64,000 nt of DNA, from NCBI GenBank assembly GCA_964564415.1, contig CAZMAV010000001.1, positions 372,001-436,000 on the forward strand. Direction: 5' to 3'. The DNA is from JALEFZ01 sp964564415 (GTDB lineage: Bacteria > Bacteroidota > Bacteroidia > J057). The translations under genes were made by a program, and so were the position numbers. This document shows, piece by piece, positions 44,200 through 52,671 of the stretch. Position 1 is the stretch's first letter. Each line of letters starts with the position of its first letter. The notes below the pieces were generated by a model. It was not told where the DNA came from, did no database searches, and was given only the letters and a program-made list of their open reading frames with translations.

Positions 44200-47100
44200 T
44201 CAATTATTTTCTGAAGCGGCTTCTTCAGCCTCGATTTCGTTCAGACGCTTGGTGGCAGCTTCTTTGACGTCATCATAGGCAGCCTCCCGAATGATGGAGC
44301 CCAGGGTTCCCTTTGCCTGAAATACCTTACCCATCTGATAATAGGCTTCAGCGGCAATGAGAAAAATCTTAGCCTTCCGGTAGTTGTAGGTCGTGTATTG
44401 ATTGGCAAAGTACTTTACGCCCTCGATCACATTTTGAAATTTCAAATTGACAGCGTCCTCCTGTCCGGACTTTTTTAAGGCGATGCCTTGGTCCAGGGTG
44501 ATTTGAGCGATCATCAACTGGCTTTCTGCTCCGTATTCATTCTTGAAGTCCTGCTCTACGGCATCAAAGGTAGCAAGGGCAGCATCCAGGTTGCCACTGA
44601 GGTACTCTACGTTACCTTTTTTCACACTGGCCTCCGTGCGGGAATCTACCCTGGCTTCGTTGTTTTCTATGATTTGGTTTAAAGCGGCAGTGGCCTGGCT
44701 GTACTGCTTCAATTCCTTATGGTTTTTGGCGATGCCAAAAAGGGCCTGAACCCGATTGGGAGTTACACTGGCATTTTCCTCCAATTGCTGGTAAAGGGCC
44801 AGGCTTTGCTGGAAATCCTTTTGCTCGTAATTAAGTTCCGCTGCTTCCAGCAAGGCTTCCAGGGTGAAGTTATTCTTGACCGAAGAGGTATATACTTGTT
44901 CAAAGTCCTTGAGGGCCTTCTTATAATCTCCCGTCTCGCGGTAGGACCTAGCCCGGTAGAGAAGGGCCTCCAGGTAACCAGGACCATTGGTGTAATCCTT
45001 GATGTAAGTAGAAAACTGGGAAATGGCTGAGGAGTAGTTTCCTGAAAAGTACCTTTCTTTTCCAGTGTTGAAGACCAAATCCGCCAAATTTTGATCCATG
45101 TTGGGATTGGACTTGCGGTAATCCTTGAGGATTTTGTCAAATTCCGATGCCGAAACCAAAGATTTCAGGTTGTCGAGGGCCAACTGGGCGTTGTCTTTGT
45201 CTCCCCCGTAGTCTTCGAGCACCTTTTTGTAGTACCTAACAGCATCCTGGGTTTTTCCCAGTTGATAAGAGGCCAGGGCCATTCGGTTGTATGCCACTCC
45301 AGCCAAAGGAGAACGTGGGTATTGCTTGACCAGAAGTTCGGCGTACTTAAGGGAATTTCGATAGTCCTTCAACCATGTGGCATAAATATCTGCCATTCGG
45401 TCCAGGGCATTGTCGCGGAAGGGACTCTTGCGAAAGCTGCTCACCAACTTGCCAAAGTTACTGACCGAGCTATCGTAATTTCGAAGGCGATAGTAGGCCT
45501 CTCCCTTTTGATAGTAGGCGTAGTCTCCGAAAGCATAGCGGAAGCCGATTACCTTGTCGTAGTAAGTAATGGCTGAGTTGTAGCTCTTTCTCAAGAAATA
45601 GCAGTCTCCTACCCTGACGTGGGCATCAACGATGAGCTTTCGGTTTTCGTCATTTTCAGCTTTTTCGATAAAGGCCTTAAAATTATTCAGGGCAGAGGAA
45701 TAGGACTTTTGCTTGAAATGGGCCCAACCCAGCCCATAAAATCCCTTTGCGTAATACTCGTTGCTGTTGACACCTGGTAGGTTGAGGTATTCCTTGAAGG
45801 CTTCTTCAGCCCGGTCGTAGGCCTTTCCCCTAAAGTAGGTTTCGGCCCTCCAGTAGTGGGCCGACTGGGTAAATTCTTTTTTGGCGGGATTATCGATGGC
45901 CTTCTGAAAATAATAGACAGCTTTTCTTCCCTCCTTCTTTTCAAAAAGGTCCAGGCCATAGTAATAGCAGACGGTCTGGTAAGATAGTTTGGCTCTCTCT
46001 GTATTTCGGGGAATGTTCTCGAAGTACTGGATGGCAGCGGGATAGTTTCGGGTAAAAAGGTAGACTTCCCCAATCATGGTCTGTACCTCACCTTTATAAC
46101 CTGCCTGTGGATAATCCTTGATGAGTTTTTGAAGGGCTTTAAGTGCATCGTCATAGGATTCGGTCGCAAATGCTACTTTGGCGTATTGATAGAGGGCATC
46201 CTGAGTGATGGTTGGGATGGTATTCTGCCCGCTTCGGGCTGCACTGGAAAAGGCCAATTTGGCAGCATCCTGGTTGTCTTTTTCCAGTAAACTAAAGCCC
46301 AGGTAGTAAGAGGCGACCTGGGAAAGGGTATCGGAGGCGGTCTGCTTGATCACCTTCTGGAAGAGGGGGATGGCTTTTTCGTAGTCTTCTGCCTTGTAAT
46401 GAGAATATCCATAGCGGTAGGTATCAACCCGCTCCAGTCTTCCTCTGTTTTTTTCAAACTCGTCGTAATAGGCCACAGCCTTGGGGTAGTCTTCCTGCTC
46501 AAAGGAGGCATTGGCGACGACATAGTAGATTTGGGCTTCATCCTCCCTGATCCGGGGTCCCCGGACGAGTTCGTCGGCGAGGGCATATAGCTCATCCATC
46601 TTGCGGAGTTTCAGGAGGGTGTTAGCGAGGTAAACCCTGGTCTCCCGACCATATTTTTCGGAATCTTCGATGGCGTCAAAGGCCTCGTAGGCTTTTGGGT
46701 AGTTTTTTTCCTTGTAATAGAGGATGGCCCGGTAGTATTGAGCGTCTCCCTGATAGGGGTTAGCTTCAGCGGCGGCCATGTCGAAGTAGCGAAGGGCCTG
46801 CGAGTAATTTTCGACCTGAAAGTAGGCGTAGCCCAGGAGGTATACCACCTCGTCGAAGACCTCTTTGTTGAGGTTAGAACTTTGAACGGCAGACTGGAAG
46901 GGGTCAATGGCTTTTCCGTACTCTCGCTGCTCAAAAAAGTACTTTCCCAGGTAATAGCGGGCCAGGGGGGCCTTGGTATTTTCTGGGAATTCCCGGATAA
47001 ACTTATCGAGGAGTTGGACGGCGTCCTTCCTTGCGAGCTTATAGGCTGAGACGGCTTGGAGATACCTGGCGTTGGCATGGAGGTCATTTTCCTCCTGTGC

Positions 47101-47289
47101 GCGGAGGTCCTCTTCAAATTCCAGAAAGGTATCGAGCTTCTTGCGGGCGGCTCCGTATTTTTCTAATTCGAAGAGCTCGATAGCTTCCTGATAGATAGGC
47201 AAATAAGCCTGATAAGGGGCCAATTGAGCCCGGGAAGCCAGGGCCAGGAGGGTAAACAGGAAGAAAAAAATCAGGACCTTCTTCATCAT
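44200..47289 (-). CDS. Large tetratricopeptide repeat protein, exported
   Basis: 1029 aa; the first two codons are both ATG. Signal peptide (KKVLIFFFLFTLLALASRA) then TPR units along almost the whole length, with repeats such as LARYYLGKYFFEQREYGKAIDPFQ, RYFDMAAAEANPYQGDAQYYRAILYYKEKNYPKAYEAF and YRLRNYDSSVSNFGKLVSSF, about 25 or more units. Probably periplasmic, a scaffold for outer-membrane partners. The barrel gene follows 36 bp later, so the two proteins likely act together; what they do is unknown. Confidence 0.85.
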   Translation of the reverse strand: MMKKVLIFFFLFTLLALASRAQLAPYQAYLPIYQEAIELFELEKYGAARKKLDTFLEFEEDLRAQEENDLHANARYLQAVSAYKLARKDAVQLLDKFIREFPENTKAPLARYYLGKYFFEQREYGKAIDPFQSAVQSSNLNKEVFDEVVYLLGYAYFQVENYSQALRYFDMAAAEANPYQGDAQYYRAILYYKEKNYPKAYEAFDAIEDSEKYGRETRVYLANTLLKLRKMDELYALADELVRGPRIREDEAQIYYVVANASFEQEDYPKAVAYYDEFEKNRGRLERVDTYRYGYSHYKAEDYEKAIPLFQKVIKQTASDTLSQVASYYLGFSLLEKDNQDAAKLAFSSAARSGQNTIPTITQDALYQYAKVAFATESYDDALKALQKLIKDYPQAGYKGEVQTMIGEVYLFTRNYPAAIQYFENIPRNTERAKLSYQTVCYYYGLDLFEKKEGRKAVYYFQKAIDNPAKKEFTQSAHYWRAETYFRGKAYDRAEEAFKEYLNLPGVNSNEYYAKGFYGLGWAHFKQKSYSSALNNFKAFIEKAENDENRKLIVDAHVRVGDCYFLRKSYNSAITYYDKVIGFRYAFGDYAYYQKGEAYYRLRNYDSSVSNFGKLVSSFRKSPFRDNALDRMADIYATWLKDYRNSLKYAELLVKQYPRSPLAGVAYNRMALASYQLGKTQDAVRYYKKVLEDYGGDKDNAQLALDNLKSLVSASEFDKILKDYRKSNPNMDQNLADLVFNTGKERYFSGNYSSAISQFSTYIKDYTNGPGYLEALLYRARSYRETGDYKKALKDFEQVYTSSVKNNFTLEALLEAAELNYEQKDFQQSLALYQQLEENASVTPNRVQALFGIAKNHKELKQYSQATAALNQIIENNEARVDSRTEASVKKGNVEYLSGNLDAALATFDAVEQDFKNEYGAESQLMIAQITLDQGIALKKSGQEDAVNLKFQNVIEGVKYFANQYTTYNYRKAKIFLIAAEAYYQMGKVFQAKGTLGSIIREAAYDDVKEAATKRLNEIEAEEAASENN

Positions 47290-47931
47290 TGATGTATTTT
47301 TGAAAAATATTATCGACCAAACACGAATTTACTTGATAGCGAAAATTTGTCGCCTTTCAAGTAATTGGCTTTCTTTGCGGTTACGCAGGGATGAAACTGG
47401 GGTTTCAGGGACAAAATAGCAGAAATTATCGTTTTGCAGGTGCATGGACACGAGGTTTCACATCTCTTTCAAATATGCATGGGAGGGGAATCAGGTACAA
47501 ATATTATTTATCCGATAAGATTTTTGCTAAAGACAAAGCCCTGACTTATGGGATGCTTAGGCATGGTAAAAGGAGTTGGTTAAAATAAAGATATCCACTT
47601 GGTGTGGGGATAAGTATCTTACCTTAGGTTAAACCCTAGCCATGGGCTTTTCGTCTTAGATTTACCTGCGATTTTCAATGAAGGAAATACGGGAGACATT
47701 TACCACTTACCTCTAAGGTGATTGGCTGAACAAGGGTAATTATTTTATTTCACCCAAAACCCTCATAACCAGCGAGTTTGATTGAACAGACAGACAATTT
47801 TCAGGCCTTTTTCTACCTTTGGGACTGAGTTAGCCTGGAATTTGATTAGGGTATCGTAAGAAATAGAGTTTCTATGAATATGAAATCCCACTTGGAATTT
47901 CTTTTTTTAGGGGTAATTAAATTGTTGGATT
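47290..47931. other. Intergenic region
   Basis: 642 bp between the TPR start (minus) and a small plus-strand gene. A -7-like TACCTTTG (exact consensus) is at 47814-47821, but without a -33 box at normal spacing. A 65-codon frame at 47391-47588 was judged not coding. No tRNA or long repeat is seen. Confidence 0.5.
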
Positions 47932-48123
47932 ATGTATTACATAAGAAAATCAGCTGAGAGATGGGCTGTGATTAACAATTTTACGGGAAAAAGCCGCCCG
48001 CTGAATGACGACGAGGTTAGACAGATACTGAATGAGTTCCCTAACCTCAAAAATGGAACCGAGCGCAGCAGCAGCCTTACTTTTTTCCGTAATCGAATAA
48101 AGTCTATCTCAGATCTCCCTTGA
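47932..48123 (+). CDS. Small conserved-looking protein, unknown function
   Basis: 63 aa: MYYIRKSAERWAVINN then TGKSRPLNDDEVRQILNEFP. It reads as a short beta-strand pair plus one amphipathic helix and resembles small Bacteroidota proteins with a YYIRK...W.V...TGKSR.L...E pattern (recalled, not checked). ATG start; a good terminator 31 bp after the stop and a -7-like element 110 bp upstream support it as a real gene. Confidence 0.6.
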   Translation: MYYIRKSAERWAVINNFTGKSRPLNDDEVRQILNEFPNLKNGTERSSSLTFFRNRIKSISDLP

Positions 48124-48154
48124 TCATTGTTGGATTAGCATCAAAAAACCAATA

Positions 48155-48181
48155 GGGCTATCTCAAATAAAGAGATGGCCC
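48155..48181. terminator. Bidirectional terminator
   Basis: GGGCTATCTC (48155-48164) with GAGATGGCCC (48172-48181), one G-T wobble, then ATTTTTT on plus and TATTGGTTTTTT on minus. It serves the small plus-strand gene and the Hsp70 gene ending at 48243. Confidence 0.8.
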
Positions 48182-48242
48182 CATTTTTTATGTTCCAATT
48201 TCTCATTCATCCCAAGTCCAAGAGGCCTCCTCGGCAAATAAC

Positions 48243-50729
48243 TCAAGAGATACCGGTTCCCCCCAGGTGAATGTCTTTCCGCTTCATGGGAGGGAGGAGG
48301 TCAAAGAGTTGATTGATGATGACGCGAAGCTCGTCGTCATTGTCGGCGGCGATGGCCTCCTGCCCCTGATCGATCAACCTATTGGCACGGTCAGCATTTT
48401 TGAAGGGACCAAATCGTCCATAAACCAATCCTGCAAAAAGATTTCTGATGTAAGACTTGCTCTTCCAACGAATCTGAAAATTGAGGCGCTGGACCTGATT
48501 GATAAATTCACGGATTCTGAGTGAGGAATTGGTAGCCAGAATGACTTTTTCTTCCTCAAGCAGCTTTTCATATTTCTTTCTCTCCTCCTCTTTGGCATCG
48601 TAGTGGTCGATCACAAACTCAATGTCCCTTTTGGCCTCGAAGTAGTCATTTTTTACCCTTATGATAAATTTATCCCGGGTGAGTTCGTCCACTTTTTGGG
48701 CCAGTTTACGCTTGAGGTCCTCGATTTGAAATTTTTCATCCGTGGAGTCATTTTCCTGTAATTTCTTAGAACGGTCGACCAGGGCCAGGATGTCATACTC
48801 CAGGTCTACGAGATTTTGTGCGCCTTCGTAATTGCCTTGTTCCTCCAGCTCAAAGATTTCGCCTCGCACTTTCTCTGCCAGGGCGAGGAGTTCTTCTTTC
48901 AAGCGAAAGACATTGACCATTCTCATCGAAGGGGTGAAGACATCTTCGAATTCCTGGTCGGTCATCATCAGGTAGGCAGAAATTTTGAGGTCCCGGGACT
49001 CAGAGATTTCTAAGGTAATTTCTACATCGGAACCTCTGACCAGGTCTCTGTTGAGGTCTTTTCCGGAGATGCTGATAAAGCCAATGGGCTGAGTGGCGGC
49101 GGGAAGGGCTGTACTGGGACCTTCCACTACTGAGATGGTCAGCCTTTCTTCAGAGCCCTTGGCGATGGTCCGGCTCATTTGCTTGACCAGGGTTTTTCTT
49201 AGGGGGAGAATGGCATTCTTTTCAAATACCACTTCCAGGACAGTAGTTTCATTCTCTACATCATCAATTTCCAGGCAGATGTCCTGAGGAAGGGGCTGGC
49301 CCACGACGGCATACTTACCCTGGGTGATGCCAATAGGCTCAATGTTGATGTCCAAGGCGTTGTTGTGGGTATCGTAGACCTTGAGGAAAAATTCATTGTA
49401 GGTATTGGGCACCAAGGGTAGAAACTCGGAAATTTTGGCACTCAGGGGTTTGAGTCCAGAGTCATAACCTCCATCCCCCCGGGTAATCCGGTAGTTGAGG
49501 TCCTGGAGCTTTCCTTCAAAGCGTGCTGCAAAATACTCTTTGCCTTCCTGGGTGGCTTTTTGGTAGGCCATTTTGACCTTTATATCGGAGGGGGAAGGAG
49601 TGGTTTTCTCTTGGCTGGTCTTTGCCTTTTGTAAGGGTTTGGTCCCGGCAAAATAAGCAGCGCCGGCAGCTACGGCCGTGGTGGGATCAATTTCCGTATT
49701 GACGGCTATGCCCAGGCGCTCTTTGACCTGATTACGGATGTAGGGGATGTAAGTCGATCCTCCTACCATCAAAACGAATTTTAGGTCCTCAGCGCCCATG
49801 CGACTGCGCTCCAGGATGTGGTGAATCATCTCCAGGGTACGGTCCAGATAAGGCTTAAGGATAGACTCGAATTGGGCCCTGGTGATGGTGATAAAGCCTT
49901 CTACCTCTTCGCCCTTGTCATCCCGGGTCTCAAACTCAATTTCGGCTTGTTGGGCGAGGGAAAGTTCCACCTTTGCATCTTCCGCTTTCAGGAGGAGAGA
50001 CTGATAAAGGACATTGTACTTGCCTCCTTTTGCCCTGGCCTCGTCAAAAAGGTTGTTAAATTGTCCCTGGCTTTCGAGATAGGGAAGAATCAGACCTTCT
50101 ACGATTTGTCGGTCAAAATCATTCCCACCTAAAAAATTATCTCCTTCGTGGTCAATGACCCTCATTTCACCTTCCTGTATGCTGACCAGGGCCACGTCAA
50201 AGGTCCCTCCTCCCAGGTCGTAGACCAGCCATTTGCCGTCTTCAAAATCGGATTTTTCATCTTGATTGGCATAGGCCAGGCTGGCGGCAATAGGCTCTTG
50301 TAGGAGGACTACCTGCTCAAAGCCTGCCTGATATCCTGCCTCTTTTGTGGCGTTGGATTGGATGGTATCAAAGGAGGCCGGTATCGTAATGATAGCCGCA
50401 GCGGGCTGCTCCCCACTGTGGACAAAGTTTTTGAGTTCCTGGAGGACCAAGGATGAAAGTTGGGTAGGGGTAAAGGTCTCCCCTCCTACCCTGTATGTCT
50501 CGGAGGTTCCCATTTTTCTTTTGAAGGAAGCCGCTACTTGATCGGGAGCTTGGAGCAGATATTCCCTGGCTTTTTCTCCTATTAGTCTACGTCCTTTTCG
50601 TAGGGCCACGACGGAGGGCAGGGTTTGTTTTTGACCGATGGGATTTCTGAAGATGGTTATTTTTCCCTGGTCGAATTTAGCAATGGCAGAGTTTGTCGTT
50701 CCGAGGTCTATTCCAAAATTTATTGTCAT
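48243..50729 (-). CDS. Hsp70 family protein, non-canonical
   Basis: 828 aa from ATG 50729 (MTINFGIDLGTTNSAIAKF); 35 codons of upstream frame look non-coding. The ATPase motifs are complete: DLGTTNS (8-14), ITIPASFDTIQSNATKEAGYQAGF, LQEPIAASLAYA, WLVYDLGGGTFDVALV and VLMVGGSTYIPYIRNQ. The substrate half diverges from DnaK and is followed by a long helical, coiled-coil-rich C-terminus (RLKEELLALAEKVRGEIFELEEQ ...). No EEVD-like tail. It is longer than DnaK by about 190 aa and grouped with a GrpE-like protein, so it is a specialised chaperone with an unknown client. Confidence 0.9.
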   Translation of the reverse strand: MTINFGIDLGTTNSAIAKFDQGKITIFRNPIGQKQTLPSVVALRKGRRLIGEKAREYLLQAPDQVAASFKRKMGTSETYRVGGETFTPTQLSSLVLQELKNFVHSGEQPAAAIITIPASFDTIQSNATKEAGYQAGFEQVVLLQEPIAASLAYANQDEKSDFEDGKWLVYDLGGGTFDVALVSIQEGEMRVIDHEGDNFLGGNDFDRQIVEGLILPYLESQGQFNNLFDEARAKGGKYNVLYQSLLLKAEDAKVELSLAQQAEIEFETRDDKGEEVEGFITITRAQFESILKPYLDRTLEMIHHILERSRMGAEDLKFVLMVGGSTYIPYIRNQVKERLGIAVNTEIDPTTAVAAGAAYFAGTKPLQKAKTSQEKTTPSPSDIKVKMAYQKATQEGKEYFAARFEGKLQDLNYRITRGDGGYDSGLKPLSAKISEFLPLVPNTYNEFFLKVYDTHNNALDINIEPIGITQGKYAVVGQPLPQDICLEIDDVENETTVLEVVFEKNAILPLRKTLVKQMSRTIAKGSEERLTISVVEGPSTALPAATQPIGFISISGKDLNRDLVRGSDVEITLEISESRDLKISAYLMMTDQEFEDVFTPSMRMVNVFRLKEELLALAEKVRGEIFELEEQGNYEGAQNLVDLEYDILALVDRSKKLQENDSTDEKFQIEDLKRKLAQKVDELTRDKFIIRVKNDYFEAKRDIEFVIDHYDAKEEERKKYEKLLEEEKVILATNSSLRIREFINQVQRLNFQIRWKSKSYIRNLFAGLVYGRFGPFKNADRANRLIDQGQEAIAADNDDELRVIINQLFDLLPPMKRKDIHLGGTGIS

Positions 50730-50770
50730 AAGTGCTGGCTTAGGCTTAATGAAGAGGGGTGATGGGCAGC

Positions 50771-51106
50771 TCAGGCTTTCCCTACTACCACAACTCCTCT
50801 TTGAATAATTTGCTGAAGGCCTTTTTCCTCCCACCTGAGTATGGGCTTAATGACTTCAATTATGCGCAGGTTTTCGGGAGAATCTCCACTTATGCTGGCC
50901 TCACAGTCGGTCCTGGTTTCGGACCATTCTTCTCCATAGGGATCGTAGATCAAAATCCCACTGTCTTCAAGGGCCTGCCTCATTCTCCTGACGTTTCGCT
51001 GTAGTCGCTGAGCTTCGGGGATGTTGGCTATCTTTCTTTCTAATTCAAATACCTGATTGGCCATTTCGATCATGGGTTTCAGGTCTTGGGTGTCAATCAA
51101 ATCCAT
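50771..51106 (-). CDS. Small GrpE-like partner of the Hsp70
   Basis: 111 aa from the ATG at 51106. A helical N-terminus (MIEMANQVFELERKIANIPEAQRLQRNVRRMRQAL) leads into GILIYDPYGEEW, then EVIKPILRW and GVVVVGKA. The pattern helix, I-DP-G-E, EVIxPxxxW and a closing beta-strand matches the GrpE head (ID..G..FDP...VxxVxxxGY...RxxRxAxVxV) in outline. It sits 41 bp upstream of the Hsp70 gene. A nucleotide-exchange role is inferred from position and resemblance; identity to GrpE is too weak to be certain by eye. Confidence 0.5.
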   Translation of the reverse strand: MDLIDTQDLKPMIEMANQVFELERKIANIPEAQRLQRNVRRMRQALEDSGILIYDPYGEEWSETRTDCEASISGDSPENLRIIEVIKPILRWEEKGLQQIIQRGVVVVGKA

Positions 51107-51142
51107 GGTACAACTTACGGAAAAAGATAGATTTGGCTTCAA

Positions 51143-52081
51143 TTAGGATTTATAAGACGAAGGAACCCTGACCTGTATTGCAGCAGGGATCAGGTCAAAA
51201 TGGGCAGGTGTGCTTCCCAGCAGTTCGCCATCGGCCTCGATGAGGATGGGCTCTTCTCCCTCGATTTTTACGAAGGGGCTTCGGAAGTGGTGGGCTTTTT
51301 TGTAGGAGTAAAGGCGTCCGTTGTAGAGTTTGATGATATTGCGAAGGACAGCCAGAGGGCCAATCTCATCCACAAAGGTAATGTCAAAGAGGCCGTCGTC
51401 GGCCAGTGCCCTGGGGACCATGGACATTCCTCCACCGCTGAATTTGCAGATGCCTACATTGGAAAAGAGGGCCATGCCTTTTTTTTCAAAGCCTTCTCCT
51501 GTGATATGGGTAAACTGGGATTTATAGAGGCTAAGGGAGCGAAGGGCAGTAAACAAGTAGGCAATCCGGGCCCAGGTACTACTGGCATTGTTGTGCTGGG
51601 TCTCTTTGACCACAAAGGCATCGTAGCCCAGGCCAGCCACATTGATGAAATAATGCTCCTTTGTTTTACCCTTTTGCTGAAGCGAGATCCTCCCGATGTC
51701 CTGAGGGATATTTTTTCCATCGATAAGCATGTAGACAAAGTCTTCCATGCGTCGGGAAATGCCATAGTTCTTGGACCAGTCACTGCCCGTACCCATGGGA
51801 AATGCAGTGAGGATAAAGGCTTCCTTGGGTATTTCTTTTTGCCTAAAAAGGCCATTTAGGACATCATGAAGGGTTCCATCTCCACCTACCGCTACAAACT
51901 TCCGATACCCCTGGTTCAGGCCTCGCTGTGCCAGATGGTAGATATGCTCCTTTGCCTCTGAGAGGTTAGCCTTATATTTTATCCCTACGGCAGTGAGGGT
52001 TTCCTGGATTCCATTCCATTCGCTCATCGGAAGACCACTTCCCGCCACGGGATTGGCGATCAGGTACCATTCATCGTTCAT
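51143..52081 (-). CDS. Diacylglycerol kinase/sphingosine kinase-like lipid kinase
   Basis: 312 aa from the ATG at 52081 (MNDEWYLIANPVAGSG); codons further upstream are not convincing. The family shows IANPVAGSG (8-16), the GGDGT nucleotide motif in FVAVGGDGTLHDVLNGL (about 60-76) and FPMGTGSDWSKNYGI, with ADGELL near the C-terminus. The enzyme phosphorylates a lipid (diacylglycerol or sphingoid) at the membrane. It is the first gene before the GrpE-like and Hsp70 genes, 36 bp from the next. Confidence 0.9.
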   Translation of the reverse strand: MNDEWYLIANPVAGSGLPMSEWNGIQETLTAVGIKYKANLSEAKEHIYHLAQRGLNQGYRKFVAVGGDGTLHDVLNGLFRQKEIPKEAFILTAFPMGTGSDWSKNYGISRRMEDFVYMLIDGKNIPQDIGRISLQQKGKTKEHYFINVAGLGYDAFVVKETQHNNASSTWARIAYLFTALRSLSLYKSQFTHITGEGFEKKGMALFSNVGICKFSGGGMSMVPRALADDGLFDITFVDEIGPLAVLRNIIKLYNGRLYSYKKAHHFRSPFVKIEGEEPILIEADGELLGSTPAHFDLIPAAIQVRVPSSYKS

Positions 52082-52130
52082 GTAAGGATTGATTTGAGGG
52101 AAAAATAAGCTTTTTACTAATTTGTACCAT

Positions 52131-52146
52131 ATTGTTTGTAAACAAT
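52131..52146. promoter_or_regulatory. Perfect 16-bp inverted repeat between divergent genes
   Basis: ATTGTTT-GT-AAACAAT. It lies in the 110 bp between the starts of the lipid kinase (minus) and the SPOR-like lipoprotein (plus), close to where both promoters must be, so it may be a shared operator. Confidence 0.45.
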
Positions 52147-52191
52147 AATTATCCTTTGAAAGCATTATTTCTTTAGACTCCTAATTATCAT

Positions 52192-52671
52192 ATGAATTTC
52201 GGGCCATGTTCACCCTCTCTTGCCTTGCTCTTATCCCTATCTGCCTTGATGCTCTCCCTTTCGGGATGTAATCTTTTCAATAAAAATGATGAAAAAGTCA
52301 TGCTGCGCAGCCGTTTGGATTCTACCAAGGTACAATTCCAACGTTTGAGGCAGGAGCACAACCGACTGCTGGCCGAGGCAGGTCAGCGCATAGAAGTCGG
52401 TTTTGAGGTGCAGATCGGAGCTTTCAGGCATTTTGACCTTAATGAATACTCCCAGAATCTCATCAACATGAAGATTCGAAAGGCCGGAGACCTAAACCGC
52501 TACGTCATCGGGAGTTTTACTACCCTGGATGAGGCCAAAAATTTTCTTCGGGACATCAAGACCATGGGGGTGGAAGACGCCTTTATCGCAGGGGTCATCG
52601 ACGGCAAGCGAGTTACTGTCAAAGAGGCCCAGGAAGCTGCCCAGAGCTTCTACGGAGAGTGGGAGGAATAA
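52192..52671 (+). CDS. SPOR-like lipoprotein
   Basis: 159 aa, lipobox LSGC (Cys at about residue 26). After a coiled-coil lead (EKVMLRSRLDSTKVQFQRLRQEHNRLLAEAG) comes one SPOR-like unit, FEVQIGAFRHFDLNEYSQN ... DLNRYVIGSFTTLDEAKNFLRDIKTMGVEDAFIAG. It would link the membrane to peptidoglycan. Its stop TAA is directly adjacent to the stop of the convergent gene. Confidence 0.78.
   Translation: MNFGPCSPSLALLLSLSALMLSLSGCNLFNKNDEKVMLRSRLDSTKVQFQRLRQEHNRLLAEAGQRIEVGFEVQIGAFRHFDLNEYSQNLINMKIRKAGDLNRYVIGSFTTLDEAKNFLRDIKTMGVEDAFIAGVIDGKRVTVKEAQEAAQSFYGEWEE

Noticed and set aside
47391..47588. 65-codon plus-strand frame
   Set aside because: No recognisable fold, no nearby promoter or terminator, basic/aromatic composition like random translation.
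47560..47640. Possible tRNA-like or riboswitch fold around TACCTTAGGTTAA
   Set aside because: I could not form a cloverleaf or a known aptamer core; the inverted repeat is short.
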